From assembly GCF_027595985.1 (NCBI RefSeq), contig NC_073304.1, forward strand, positions 44,575,637 to 44,639,636: a stretch of DNA of 64,000 nucleotides, written 5' to 3'. Origin of the DNA: Sorex araneus (lineage: Eukaryota > Chordata > Mammalia > Eulipotyphla > Soricidae). Shown in pieces: positions 1 to 9,716 of this stretch (its first letter is position 1; every line of letters starts with the position of its first letter). The notes under the pieces were generated by a model. That model ran no database searches. It was not told the origin of the DNA and saw only the letters and a program-made list of their open reading frames with translations. Both the position numbers and the translations under genes were made by a program.

Positions 1-186
1 ACTGTCATCCCATTGCTCATTGATTTGCTCGAGCGGGCACCAGTAGCGTCTCCATTGTGAGACTTGTTGTTACTGTTTTTGGCATATTGAGTACGCCACA
101 GGTAGCTCTGCCATGCAGGCGAGATACTCTCAGTAGCTTGCTGGGCTCTCCGAGAGGGATGGAAGAATCGAACCCGGGTCAGCTCC
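1..186 (-). mobile_element. SINE-like element, second family (body only, edge-truncated)
   Basis: On the plus strand it reads from actgtcatcc through gatttgctcgagcgggcacc, gtctccattgtgagacttg and gatactctcagtagcttgct to gaatcgaacccgggtc. Seven or eight related copies lie further right. The shared tRNA head (rest of its 5' end) is missing after about 186, and the left end is cut by the window. Confidence 0.8.
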
Positions 187-203
187 AAAACAAAAAATAT
201 ACT

Positions 204-360
204 GGGCTGGAGTGATAGCACAGCAGGTAAGGTGTTTGCCTTGCACGTGGCCAACCCGGATTCAATTCCCAGCATCCCATTCGGTCCCCTGAGTACCGCC
301 AGGGGTAATTCCTGAGTGCAGAGCCAGGGGTGACCCCTGTGCATCGCCGGGTGCTTGGTG
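204..360 (+). mobile_element. SOR-type tRNA-derived SINE
   Basis: Head ggctggagtgatagcacag, B-box-like ggattcaattcc, then the SOR body through gagccaggggtgacccctg. It lacks a long A tail and is moderately diverged. Confidence 0.85.
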
Positions 361-1052
361 AAATAGAAGAAACTAATATTGTTATTTTCAATTTATGAAG
401 TCATCCTTTAAGTTCTCTTTGTCCCAAACCATAAGTGGAATGGGGAGAATGCATAAAATGCTTGCTGCATACCAAAATATCATGATTATCTCAAGAAAAA
501 CACTTGAGTTATAAGTAGAACTCACAACTTTTCTCATCGGTCACTACTTTTTCCTAAAGGAACAGCTGAAAGATTCGAACATGTTAAACAATGCCACTCA
601 TCAATACTCTTTTTTGGGGGGAAAGACATTTTTCTCCCCATAAAAATAGTGTAATGCTGACATGTAAAGAAAGGACTGTTTTGTTTCAAATTAGCAGTTT
701 TTTCAGTTTAGTTTCAAAGCTAATGGATAAGTGGAGGTGCAGTAATTATCACTAGTTCTACCACATCAACACAAAACTCTTTGGACTTCTCAAAAAAGAA
801 GAAAAAAAATAGCATGCCAAGGGGGATCAAAGCCAAATAGAGAATCTACTTTAGTTTGAGAATCTACTTCTTGGGGACCAACCCAAACCCCGGTGCCATC
901 TTCCTCACATGGAGTGGGCATTTATGCTATAGCTGGTTTGAATTTGATCTCAGTCTCATTCCAATTAAGTTCCTGATCTCCTGGGCACTCTGCTAAGGGC
1001 CTTCTGTCTTGCTGGCATGTGTATTGCCTACCAATGATGTTCCCATCTCTGG

Positions 1053-1200
1053 CGCTCGAGGGGTAGTACAGGGGTTAGGGTGCTGCTTGCCTTGCAGGCT
1101 CCTGACCCTCATTCGATCTCTGGAACCACATGGCTCCCTGAACACCATAGGGAGCATGAGCCAAGTCCCAGTGGGTGTACCCCCCCCCTTCCCCAACAAA
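1053..1200 (+). mobile_element. Diverged SOR-type SINE
   Basis: gggtagtacaggggttaggg, gccttgcaggc and attcgatctctgg mark the tRNA-like head; the body is strongly eroded. It ends just before the polypyrimidine tract of the next ATG14 exon. Confidence 0.6.
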
Positions 1201-1266
1201 AGAACCAGCAACCAAAAAAATATCCCCTTCTCTTAAAAAAATCACCTGTGTCTTCTGACTCTGCAG

Positions 1267-1496
1267 AGATCCTGCAGATGTGTCTTCAGAGAGTGACAGT
1301 GCCATGACCTCAAGCACAGTGAGCAAGCTTGCCGAAGCCCGCCGTACCACGTACCTCTCAGGGAGATGGGTCTGTGACGATCACAACGGGGACACCAGTA
1401 TCAGCATCACGGGACCTTGGATCAGCCTGCCCAACAACGGAGACTACTCTGCCTATTACAACTGGATGGAGGAGAAGAAAACCACCCAGGGCCCTG
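1267..1496 (+). CDS. ATG14: ATG14 internal exon (first in window)
   Basis: The acceptor is the AG at 1265-1266 (tctgactctgcag), the donor is gtgagg from 1497. One base completes a codon split with the upstream exon, 76 full codons follow (DPADVSSES... to ...TTQGP), and one base starts the split Asp codon. An alternative acceptor AG lies two bases further in, at 1267-1268. Contains the conserved [20 protein letters not shown] block. Confidence 0.94.
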
Positions 1497-4400
1497 GTGA
1501 GGAGTAAAGCTGCCCTTGCAAACATTTATCCCTTGCATGGGCTTTTTAATTGAGGTGAAATTTACGCAACCGAGTGAAGAGCTTGGTATCATTTAGTACG
1601 TTCAGAGCATTGTGCAATCATCACCTCTATCTAGTTCCAAAATATTTTCATCACCATGGGAAACTTTAGCGCGTGAAGCAATACTCCCTGTTCCTCCCCC
1701 TTCTCCCTGCCCTGGCAACCACAGATCTGTTTTCGGTCTCTAGACTTGCCCGTTCCGGGATATTTCTTATAAATGGGATCATGTAACATGTGACTTTCAT
1801 GTATGGCTTGTCTCACTTAGCATAATGTTTTCCTCTACATGTGGTATGTATCCATGTTTCATTCCTTTTTATGACTAAATAGTAGTCCATTGCCTGAATC
1901 ATTCCTGTTTAGTTTCCCACTCATGTTGTGATTGAAACACATGTATTTTTAAGATAGTTCACCTTAGGGGTGTTGACATTTATTTGTAGGCAAGACCTCA
2001 CAGTTCACAGAACAAGAGCTGAGGGATCCCACTTGTAGTTTATGACTCTGTAAAGAGCTTGTTTTAGCATTCCAAAATGGTGGTGTTGAAATGCCTCAGC
2101 AGCAAAATCATTTTAAAAACCTTCGTAGTTTGTTTTTGGTGGAGGAGGATTAGTGATTGAGTCACTGAGCAAACACTTCCTGAGCACCTGCCACACACAG
2201 TTCCGGGCGCTGCTGCCCATCAATGGTGGCACCCCCAGGAGTGGTCTGGCCCTTCCCCTTTCTTTGCAGAGAAGGGACAAAGCAAGTAAATGATCCCAGG
2301 CACTCAGGCAACCACCTGTGCAGTGGCAGGGACCAGCGGGGCATCTGCAGGTGAAGAAACAGGACAGAACTGCCCTACCAGAAAGTAATCAGGGCAGCCT
2401 CTGGGAGGATGTGACTTTGGAAAAACTGGGCCTTGATCACTCTCCTAGATGATCATGGGGCACCACCAGTGGAGACTTTCAGTTTTATTTGCCCTCTATC
2501 GTTCACCCTTATTTTTGACCCATTTGCTCGGTTACATTCCATTCATAGAAAAAGATATAGCTTTATTGTCTGGCCACAGATATTTAACAAGTAAACAGTA
2601 AAATGTAATCATCAGTAATGACAGAATTAGAGATCATAGATTTAGACTCCTTGGTACTTCTGTTGGGATAAAGGTCGTCTGTTCAGTTGTTGTTTTCCTG
2701 CTTTAGACATGGAGCACAGTAACCCCGCCTACACCATCAGCGCTGCTTTGTGTTATGCGACTCAGCTCGTCAACATCTTGTCTCACATACTCGACATAAA
2801 TCTCCCCAAGAAGCTGTGCAACAGGCAAGTATTGGTGGTGGTGAAGCCCCCCTCAAGCCCAGAGCTTGTGTTCCTACCTATTCTGGTTACATCCAAACCC
2901 AGAATTTAAATGTTGTTCTGACAGAAAAGGTCTAACTGTGAAGTTCTGAGATTGTTCAAAATCTTTGTTGACATTCATTTAAAAAAGTCCTGTATGCTAA
3001 TTTGTCTCCTTATCTTACAATTGTACATGAAGTCTTTGAGGAGCCCACAGGAAATTTTCTCCCACTTGAGGAAAAAAAAACAGTAGGAGGGAAACAGGAT
3101 ATTCAGAAGGCATGTTCAGAAAAGGATAAATTAGAACATTTAAATTCTGCTTTTCTTCGGAATATATATGGTATAAGTTTTTTGTTAAATTACAGTGGTT
3201 TGGAGTTAGAGAGATAGTACAGCAGGTAAGGCATTGCCTTGCACGTAGCCGGCCTGGGTTTAATTCCTACATCCCATATGAGCACCACAAGGAGTAATCC
3301 CTGAGCATCACTAGGTGTTGCCCCTAAAACCAAAAAAAATTAAGAAAAAAATGTTTTTGTTTCCAGTTGCAGTGGTTTACAGTCTAGCCAGTTTTGGGAG
3401 ATTTTCTTACCTACCCTCTGGTTACTACATTTCAAACAAATATAAATAAATCTGGGTTCCTTCTACCCCACTCTTCAGATAGTATCCTTCTATACCAATG
3501 CGTTTTCAGTTTTTATGTAAAAGTTATGGAGCGCCTGTGTGTGCTGGGCACTGGCCCAGGAAGGAGGAGGCTTAGAGGTGAAAACATAATCCCTCCCTCT
3601 CCATGCTTGCCTTTTCTTGGCAGGACAAATGACCAGTGAGTCAGCAGTCCAGCAGGGGGCGGTAATGTGTGGTGACTGAAGGGATTGGTGAGAGAAGGGG
3701 TGTGGAGGCACAAAAGGGCTTCTGTGCTACAGGAGACTGGATAGATCCTGTGAGTACCCGGCCAAGCAGAGCACTGCAGCGTGGATCTATGGGCAAGGGC
3801 CTGCAGGCAGAGATAGGCAGTTTCAGCCTTTGGAGAGGGATAGTGGCAGAGGGCAGTGGAGTAAGGGCCCTGAGGCCTCTGGGGGTTCAGGGCAGGGGGG
3901 CTCTGTGGACCTTCCTCTTGTGTCTGCAACGGGTAGACAGTGGCCAAGGTTCCTATATGAATGTTTCCAGTCGGAGCACCCTCTCCACTGTACTCAAAGG
4001 ACTCATCCACCGGCATCGTCTCACGGGTGTTCAGGTGTCTCTGTGGACTAAAGGTCAAGTGGCCTGGTCAGGGTGTGTGTGTTTGCCAGTTCGGCAGATG
4101 CACAGTGGATTCCAAAGGAAGTGTCTGTTCAGAGGCAAAGGACGCAGGTATGTTTCCTGCTGAACCATTGTCAGGCAGTGGGCTTCATGGGTCTCAGTCG
4201 CCAGTCACTGGCCAGGCATGGCCCCTGGGGCGGGGACAAGCCACACTGGCTGAGTTTTCAAAATGAACATTTTCATGGAGGGTTTTTTTTTTTTTTGAGG
4301 GAACATACAACATTACAAATTGTATGTTTGTTTTGCAGTGAATTCTGTGGGGAAAATCTCAGCAGACAGAAATTTACTCGAGCAGTGAAGAAACTGAATG

Positions 4401-7400
4401 CCAATATTCTTTACCTTTGCTTTTCTCAGGTAGGAAAATGTGCTGTGAACTAAGTTTTCATTTCTTACACGGCTGAAATATTAATCAATTCTTTGCTTCT
4501 TCTAGCATGTAAATTTAGATCAATTACAACCACTGCATACCCTCAGGAATCTAATGTACCTGGTCAGTCCGAACTCTGAGCACCTAGGCAGGTAAGAGGG
4601 TGTTCGTTGCCTTTCTCTGTGTGGCCTTGCTCTGCTGACTTGTATGTGGATGCTCCAAAAAGGACAGAACTAACTCATCCAGTATAAAAGAGGAAATGGT
4701 GACTCATCATTTATATTATTGATATGGCCTTTATGCAGAAATTTCTCAGAGAAGATTAATACTACATAATACCAGATACTTTTTAAAATCCCTCAGATGG
4801 GGTGGGAGACTCCACGTTTTGGGGGCTGAGGGGTGGTGGGAATGGGACTGTGTGCTGTGTCAGCTGGTTCCTTCTTTGGCCCTGCTAAGGGGCTCCTCTT
4901 TACTTGGGCATTCTCTCCCAGGCCTGTATTTTCCTTCCCATTGTAACTGTTCATCATAATTTTCTTCTTGCTAATGAGAAGTCTGACCACCACTTCTTGG
5001 AGATAGCAGGCTGGGGGATTGGTGGGATGGAGGGTGTGAGAGCTGTTCGCTTAAAGCGAACGTTGGTGACAGACCAGAGCAGCCAGTACTGGCCTGGGGA
5101 GCCTTTCACTAGCTCACTGCAGCATGACTGACTAAGGTGCATCATCCAGCCATGCGTGGCTTCTTCTGGCTGTGAGGCTTGCTCTGATCCAATTTTCTAT
5201 GTACTTCTGCAGAAGATGTGATTTGGGTCGTGTATTTCAGTTGGGCATTACTCAGGGGCCAATCCCAGTGGTGCTTACCACTGCCATTTCCTCTGACTCC
5301 AAGGCCCCGTGGGGAGTCCCCTGTGCAGACTTGAGTGCCTGGGGTCCCCCACTGGCAGGGCATTTGCTGTCCTCACATGCTCTTGCTTGTCATCTGCTGC
5401 TTCATCTGCCCTCCTGCCCTCCCAGGAGTTCCTTTTTCTGGAACGGAAAACCTTAAACACAGCCGTGGCCTCTCCTCAGGAAACTTCATGTATACCCCAA
5501 ACTGTGTGTGTTTTATAGAAACTGCAGTCTCACCTAGTGGTTCACAGCCCCAGAAACCTAAGTATTAGGAGTAGGAATTAAACGTAAGAGGGGTGGCCTG
5601 TTGAATCAGATCCTCACTGTAGCTCAGTGTTGGTGGCTGGGACAGATGGACTCATGAGGCTGCAGCTGTCCCTCACTGGTGTCTGCCAGTGCACACAACA
5701 TCCCCTAGGCTCCATCCTGGCCATTGCAGCAGAATAATTTTAAAGATTAGACATAAGACCAGAACAGTAGTATGAAAGGTAAGGTGATTGCCTTGCAATG
5801 ACCAACCTCAGTTTGACCATTAGGTCCCCTGAGCACTACCAGGAGTGATCTGTGACCAGAGCCAGGAGTAAGCCCTGAGCATCGCTGGGTGTGCCCCCTC
5901 CAAAAAATAAATAAATGTAAACTATAAAACATCTAGAAGAAAATATAATGTTTTATAACCAAAGTTTAGGGAGAGAAATGTCCACATAAACACAGAACCG
6001 TAATGGAGTTACCCATTTTACCATCAAGAGACTCAAAACATAAGCCATGGGCATGTTTTGTCACCTTAGAGTAGACAGAAGCCTCAACAAAAATGTGAGA
6101 TCAAAGAAAGACAATGGCTTTATAAAAAAATAGACAAAAGAAGATTCAGTCTGGTATTTCACATGAAAGAAACTCCTAGTCAGTGTTCAGGAGTAAAAAA
6201 AAAAAAAAAACCCTTTTCTCTCCATCAGAAAAAAAGAAACAGAATTCAGAACGGGTTTCTAATTTTCAGCCATTGATTTGATAACATGGAAAACCTTGCT
6301 GGTTTCCGTGCCAGGCGGCGTGCAGGGAAACAGGCCTCTGCCTCTGGATGATCTCCAGTTTGGGCTTGCACGGGAGTCAGCCTTCCATCCTGCAGGTCCA
6401 TCCCACACGGTCGCAGGGCACCATCAGGCTGTGAGCTGGGAAGCAGGAAACAGAACTGCAGCAGTGCCCTTTGAGAATCCGGCCCAGAGCTAGTTCCTGA
6501 AGCCTGAAACCTGGGTGGGACTTCCTAATTCCATGAAGACCAACTGTCCTAAGAATTGCATCCCAGATCCAAAAGGAACTTTCTTCTTTCTCTTTTTTTC
6601 CTTTCTTTTCTTTGTTTCCTGCTTGGAGCTCACTCACATCACACATGTAAAGCAAGTCCTTTTCTACTAATCTCAGTCCCTGCACAGAAAACTCTGAGTA
6701 AATTGAGTAAATTCAGATTTACAAGAATATTGCAGAAAAGATTTAAGTGGTACAAAGGCAATATACTCTTTACCCGACCCACCTATTGTTAATATTTTAC
6801 CCCGTTTGCTCAATCATTTGTACAGTCTTTTCCTTTTTCCATAAATATCACAAAGCACCCCCGCCCCCGAATTCTAATGATATATCATGTCTCTTGACTC
6901 TTACATATTTAGTAAAAATTACTTCCTAAAAATAAGGGCCAGAGAAATAATGGATAGGGCACTTGTCTTCCGTGCAGCCATTGCGAGTTCATTCGGTCCA
7001 CAGCATTCCATATGTTCGCCTGTTCCATCTGGGTGATTCCTGAGTGCAGAGCCAGGAGTAACCCCTGAGCACTGCTAGGTGTGGCAAAAATAAAGTGTGG
7101 GTGTGGGAGAATGTAATCTTACCCATAGTGTCCTCATACAAGCAAACTTAATATTGGCACAGTATTTTTATGTCATTTACTACCCACATCAGGCACATTT
7201 TCTAAGTGCAGGAGACAATTTCCTTCCTGGTGGCAGTTTGTAACCTTTTCCCACCTGCTCTGTGCCTTTCCTACTCCGTCTGAGATCTGTGTGGTGTGAG
7301 GCATCATAGTCCTGTCTCTGTCTCTAATCTCCTTTAAAGTCAGAGCATTTCTGCAGTCTGCAGCGTTAACTGCTCCTTTGCTGTCTCCACTTGAGTTTAT

Positions 7401-7929
7401 ATGGTATTACCTTAAAATTAGATCCAGTCTGCACATGCTAAACTGGCCCTTCATACTTCACTGGCGAGGTGATGCTGACGATCAAGGTTCTTTCTCCATC
7501 TCTGCCATGTCATTCCTCTTTATCATCCTTGCAGCTAATGAACAGCCTCAGAGATGTAATCAGACTGTGCAGTAAATTTCCCTTCTTAGCCGAACTTCCC
7601 CAAGTGAGCATCTGTGATTCTTCCCTGATCAGACTTTACTGCCATGGTGCCTACATGAGCATGCTATTCCATCCAGGACATTCTGGAGTCTGTGCTATCA
7701 GATAATATTTCCAAAACAGATGTTTTGCAAAAGGGTCTTTAGGAAAAGCCCTGCAGTCTCGGGAGGAAACAAAAATTCTGCTTCAGGGTTTTGAATGAAA
7801 AGATTTCAGACACTAGCTATATTAAAAGTGATTTTATGATCTCTATTCACAAAAGACGTTGAGCATGAAACACTATTTTACTCTGTGAAGTGTGGGCAGG
7901 TACTCTTTCCCGAAGCTGGGAGTAAGGGC

Positions 7930-7968
<39 letters not shown>

Positions 7969-9716
7969 GGTGGGTGTGTGTGTGGGTGGGTGTGGGTGTG
8001 TGTGGGTGTGTTGAGGGAGGTCTCTTCTTGGGCCCCTGTTGGCTCTCACAAAAAAGCCACCCACTGAAGCCAGGATTGTCCCAACTGGCCGTGCTTCAAG
8101 CCATCCACCACTGGGTTGTATCTGAAGTGTTTTTTCATTATTTTCATTGTGGGCCCATAACTGCTGATCTCAGGACCTAGTCCCAGCTCTCTGCTTGGAG
8201 AAATCACTCGTAGAGGCGCTCAGAGGACCATGCGTATATTCCAAGGATCAGACCCAACCTCCCTCTTCCGAGGCATGCACACAGCTCCTAGAGCTCTCTC
8301 CAGCTCACTTTCTTACATCGTGACCTGACCTGTGCTGCTGGAGCTGCCCTGGGGGTTCCCAAAGGGAACAGGAGGTGGCCTGGTGGGAAGGGCAGCAGTT
8401 GTGAATGAAGGGAGCTGGTGAGGCTGTGTCTAGGAAAGCGGGACTTGTCTTGTCATGAACGTTTCAGCAGCAAAAGCTGTGGTGGGGAGGGAGGAGGCAG
8501 AGGGGCATGCAGACAGGTAGCTCGTTGGAGAGGGAGGAGGACCCCACTTGGGCATGGTGTTGAGGGTGGAGGGGGTAGCTTGGTGACAGGAGGGGACATG
8601 GCCCTTGGAGAGAGAAATGCTCCCTGGTGGGGGTGAGGGAAACGGGGCAGCCATGTCTAGAAAGATGGTGCTAGAGTATGGAAAGCAAGAGAAGGGAGAA
8701 GAGAAATGAGCTGTACAGAGAACCTTCAAGAAGCATCCTCAGAGCTAATTTACAGGCCTTGGTGGTCATTAGGTTCGAGAGTTTGAATTTCTGGCATTGC
8801 ATATGGTACCCAATGTGTCAGGAATCACTCCTGAGTACAGCTGGGAGCACAGCTGGGTGTGGCCCCCAGACAAAACCAAAACAATAATAATAGTTAAGTG
8901 CAGCCTGCCCTGGGCCCCAGTCTGAGGAAGCTTTGCTGATCTGTATCCGCCATAGCCCTTGGTGTGCTTTAAGAGTTGACTCATCGGTGGCTTCCACAGG
9001 GCAGAGACCCTCTCTGCTGTTTTTCCTTAGGGGCCACTGTTTCCACACATGTGTTGGGTGTGTCAAGGTTGTCCCGGTGTAAAGCAGAGGCCGTTCTGTG
9101 GCTTGGGACAAGAGATCAGCCTGGGCAGGGGGCTTCTGCAGCTCAGGGGCCTTGGCCAGGCCGGCAGGACAGAGAAAGACGAGGTGTGGTGCGGTGTGTG
9201 AGGTGTGGTGTGGTGTGTGCGGTGGCTGTTGTCCTTCATTCCCTGAGGAGCAGCCTCTTGTGTAGGAAACAGCAGATCAGTGCTGGGCAGGTGCGGGGCC
9301 GGTGCCGGGGCCACAGGTGCCCGCCAGCCCCCACTCTCGGGGACCGTGCCCGGGAGCGACGGGTCGCGTGTCTCACGAGAGCCCCCCCATCCGCTGTCGG
9401 CACCCACAGGTCGGGACCCTTTGAAGTGCGCGCCGACCTCGAGGAGTCCATGGAGTTCCTGGACCCCGGCGCGGCCGGAGAGTCCGACGAGAGCGGCGAC
9501 GAGCGCGTCAGCGACGAGGAGACGGACCTGGGCACGGACTGGGAGAACCTGCCCAGCCCGCGCTTCTGCGACATCCCGTCGCAGCCCGTGGAGGTGTCGC
9601 AGAGCCAGAGCCCGCAGGCGTCCCCGCCCATCGCCAGCAGCAGCGCGGGCGGCATGATCTCGTCGGCGGCCGCCTCCGTCACGTCGTGGTTCAAGGCGTA
9701 CACGGGGCACCGCTAG
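1267..9716 (+). CDS. ATG14: ATG14 (Barkor), C-terminal 276 codons in five exons
   Basis: Joined coding exons are 1267-1496, 2707-2824, 4339-4429, 4506-4591 and 9410-9716 (TAG at 9714-9716). The joined frame is open throughout and reads as the C-terminal part of ATG14, corresponding roughly to residues 217-492 of the 492-residue human protein. ATG14 is the autophagy-specific subunit of PI3-kinase complex I (VPS34, VPS15, BECN1); it places the complex at ER sites of phagophore formation and also assists STX17-SNAP29 fusion of autophagosomes with lysosomes. The N-terminal cysteine motif and the BECN1-binding coiled coils are upstream of the window. The last exon carries the BATS membrane-targeting domain, ending in a conserved amphipathic stretch with [11 protein letters not shown] at the C terminus, and a WENL LC3/GABARAP-interacting motif. 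Identification is from recognised family sequence; splice sites are read directly. Confidence 0.96.
1556..1900 (-). mobile_element. Old L1 (L1M-type) 3' fragment
   Basis: The plus strand resembles the reverse complement of an ancient L1 3' end: tgtgcaatcatcacctctat, ctagttccaaaatattttca, cctggcaaccacagatct, cacttagcataatgttttc and a final block near agtagtccattg. It lies in the ATG14 intron. Confidence 0.7.
2155..2450 (-). mobile_element. Probable L2 fragment
   Basis: gagcaaacacttcctgagca with cagttccgggcgctg, then gaggatgtgactttgg, match the general pattern of reverse-complement L2 3' sequence. Diverged; assigned by eye. Confidence 0.45.
2707..2824 (+). CDS. ATG14: ATG14 internal exon (second in window)
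   Basis: The acceptor is ctttag ending at 2706. The exon completes Asp (g|ac), then encodes 38 codons from [20 protein letters not shown] to KKLCN, ending with two bases of a Ser codon. The only in-frame donor consistent with the protein is GC at 2825-2826 (ag|gcaagt), so this exon ends with a non-canonical GC donor. Confidence 0.94.
2823..2830 (+). other. Non-canonical GC 5' splice site of ATG14 intron
   Basis: The exon-intron junction reads ag|gcaagt, with GC where GT is usual. The other donor positions match the consensus well, as is typical of functional GC-AG introns. The matching acceptor AG is at 4337-4338. Confidence 0.9.
3198..3351 (+). mobile_element. SOR-type SINE
   Basis: Head gagagatagtacagcaggta, gccttgcacgtagcc, gggtttaattcc, then catcccatatgagcaccac and gagtaatccctgagcatcac, ending in an A-rich tail. 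Part of the body is deleted. Confidence 0.85.
3520..3890 (-). mobile_element. Possible L2 fragment
   Basis: tatggagcgcctgtgtgtgc tgggcactggccc resembles the reverse complement of the L2 3' end, and aggcagagataggcagtttc could belong to the same copy. The right boundary is uncertain. Confidence 0.4.
4339..4429 (+). CDS. ATG14: ATG14 internal exon (third in window)
   Basis: The acceptor is gttttgcag ending at 4338, the donor is gtagga from 4430. The first base completes Ser (ag|t); 30 codons follow, from [10 protein letters not shown] to ILYLCFSQ, and the exon ends in phase 0. Confidence 0.94.
4506..4591 (+). CDS. ATG14: ATG14 internal exon (fourth in window)
   Basis: The acceptor is cttcttctag ending at 4505, only 76 bases after the previous exon, so the intervening intron (4430-4505) is close to the minimum mammalian size. 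It encodes [20 protein letters not shown] then SPNSEHLG and two bases of Arg. The donor is gtaaga from 4592. Confidence 0.94.
5756..5918 (+). mobile_element. SOR-type SINE
   Basis: agaacagtagtatgaaaggt, gattgccttgcaatgacc, cagtttgaccattaggtcc, then gagccaggagtaagccctga and gcatcgctgggtgtgcc with an AATAAATAAA tail. Confidence 0.8.
6936..7093 (+). mobile_element. SOR-type SINE
   Basis: gggccagagaaataatggat, gcgagttcattcgg, gattcctgagtgcagagcc, aggagtaacccctgagcact and an aaaataaa end. Confidence 0.8.
7931..8012. repeat. Compound (GT)n / (GGGT)n microsatellite
   Basis: About 28 bases of pure GT dinucleotide pass into ggtgggtgggtggg and tgtgggtgtg units. Likely length-polymorphic. Confidence 0.95.
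8772..8893 (+). mobile_element. 5'-truncated SOR-type SINE
   Basis: Only the B-box side and body remain: gcattgcatatggtacccaa, tcaggaatcactcctgagta, cacagctgggtgtggccccc, then an A-rich end. Confidence 0.65.
9183..9226. repeat. Short GGTGTG minisatellite
   Basis: Imperfect tandem units of ggtgtggtgy lie about 190 bases before the last ATG14 exon. Confidence 0.7.
9410..9716 (+). CDS. ATG14: ATG14 terminal coding exon with BATS domain
   Basis: The acceptor is cacccacag ending at 9409. The first base completes Arg (ag|g), 101 codons follow, then TAG. The exon holds an acidic stretch ([16 protein letters not shown]), the WENL LIR motif at 9540-9551, a Ser/Gln/Pro-rich linker, and the C-terminal [18 protein letters not shown] segment of the BATS domain, which in the family inserts into curved PI3P-rich membranes. 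The exon is strikingly GC-rich and CpG-dense, with G or C at nearly every third position, unlike the four upstream exons. Confidence 0.96.
9540..9551 (+). other. LC3/GABARAP-interacting region (WENL) codons in ATG14
   Basis: The four codons tgg gag aac ctg encode W-E-N-L, preceded by GTD and followed by PSP. This fits the core W-x-x-L LIR motif reported for ATG14 binding to GABARAP-family proteins. It is intact here. Confidence 0.75.

Larger units (their letters stand above)
1..1266 (+). other. ATG14 intron (3' part)
   Basis: Intronic DNA before the first exon in the window. It holds a truncated second-family SINE (1-186), a SOR SINE (204-360), unique AT-rich sequence from 361 to 1052 with nothing recognisable, and a diverged SOR copy at 1053-1200 about 65 bases before the acceptor. 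Confidence 0.85.
4592..9409 (+). other. Last coding intron of ATG14
   Basis: A 4.8 kb intron with GT-AG ends. It holds SOR copies at 5756-5918, 6936-7093 and 8772-8893, a TG/GGGTG microsatellite at 7931-8012, a purine- and G-rich stretch about 8470-8700, and a GGTGT-type minisatellite at 9183-9226. Unique sequence elsewhere shows nothing I can name. Confidence 0.85.

Noticed and set aside
1331..1507. Alternative reading frames through the first ATG14 exon
   Set aside because: Only the frame beginning DPADVSSES joins the later exons in phase and matches the family.
3513..4163. ORFs of 164-181 codons on both strands in an ATG14 intron
   Set aside because: They overlap each other, fall in L2-like sequence and have no recognisable protein features.
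9063..9710. Long reverse-strand open frames opposite the last ATG14 exon
   Set aside because: They are by-products of the high GC content, which depletes stop codons. No family similarity.
8976..9716. A 246-codon frame that seems to extend the last ATG14 exon leftwards
   Set aside because: The bases before 9410 are intronic: the acceptor cacccacag at 9409 joins in frame with the exon ending at 4591 to give the family sequence LGRSGPFEV. The upstream part has no ATG14 similarity and includes the GGTGT minisatellite.
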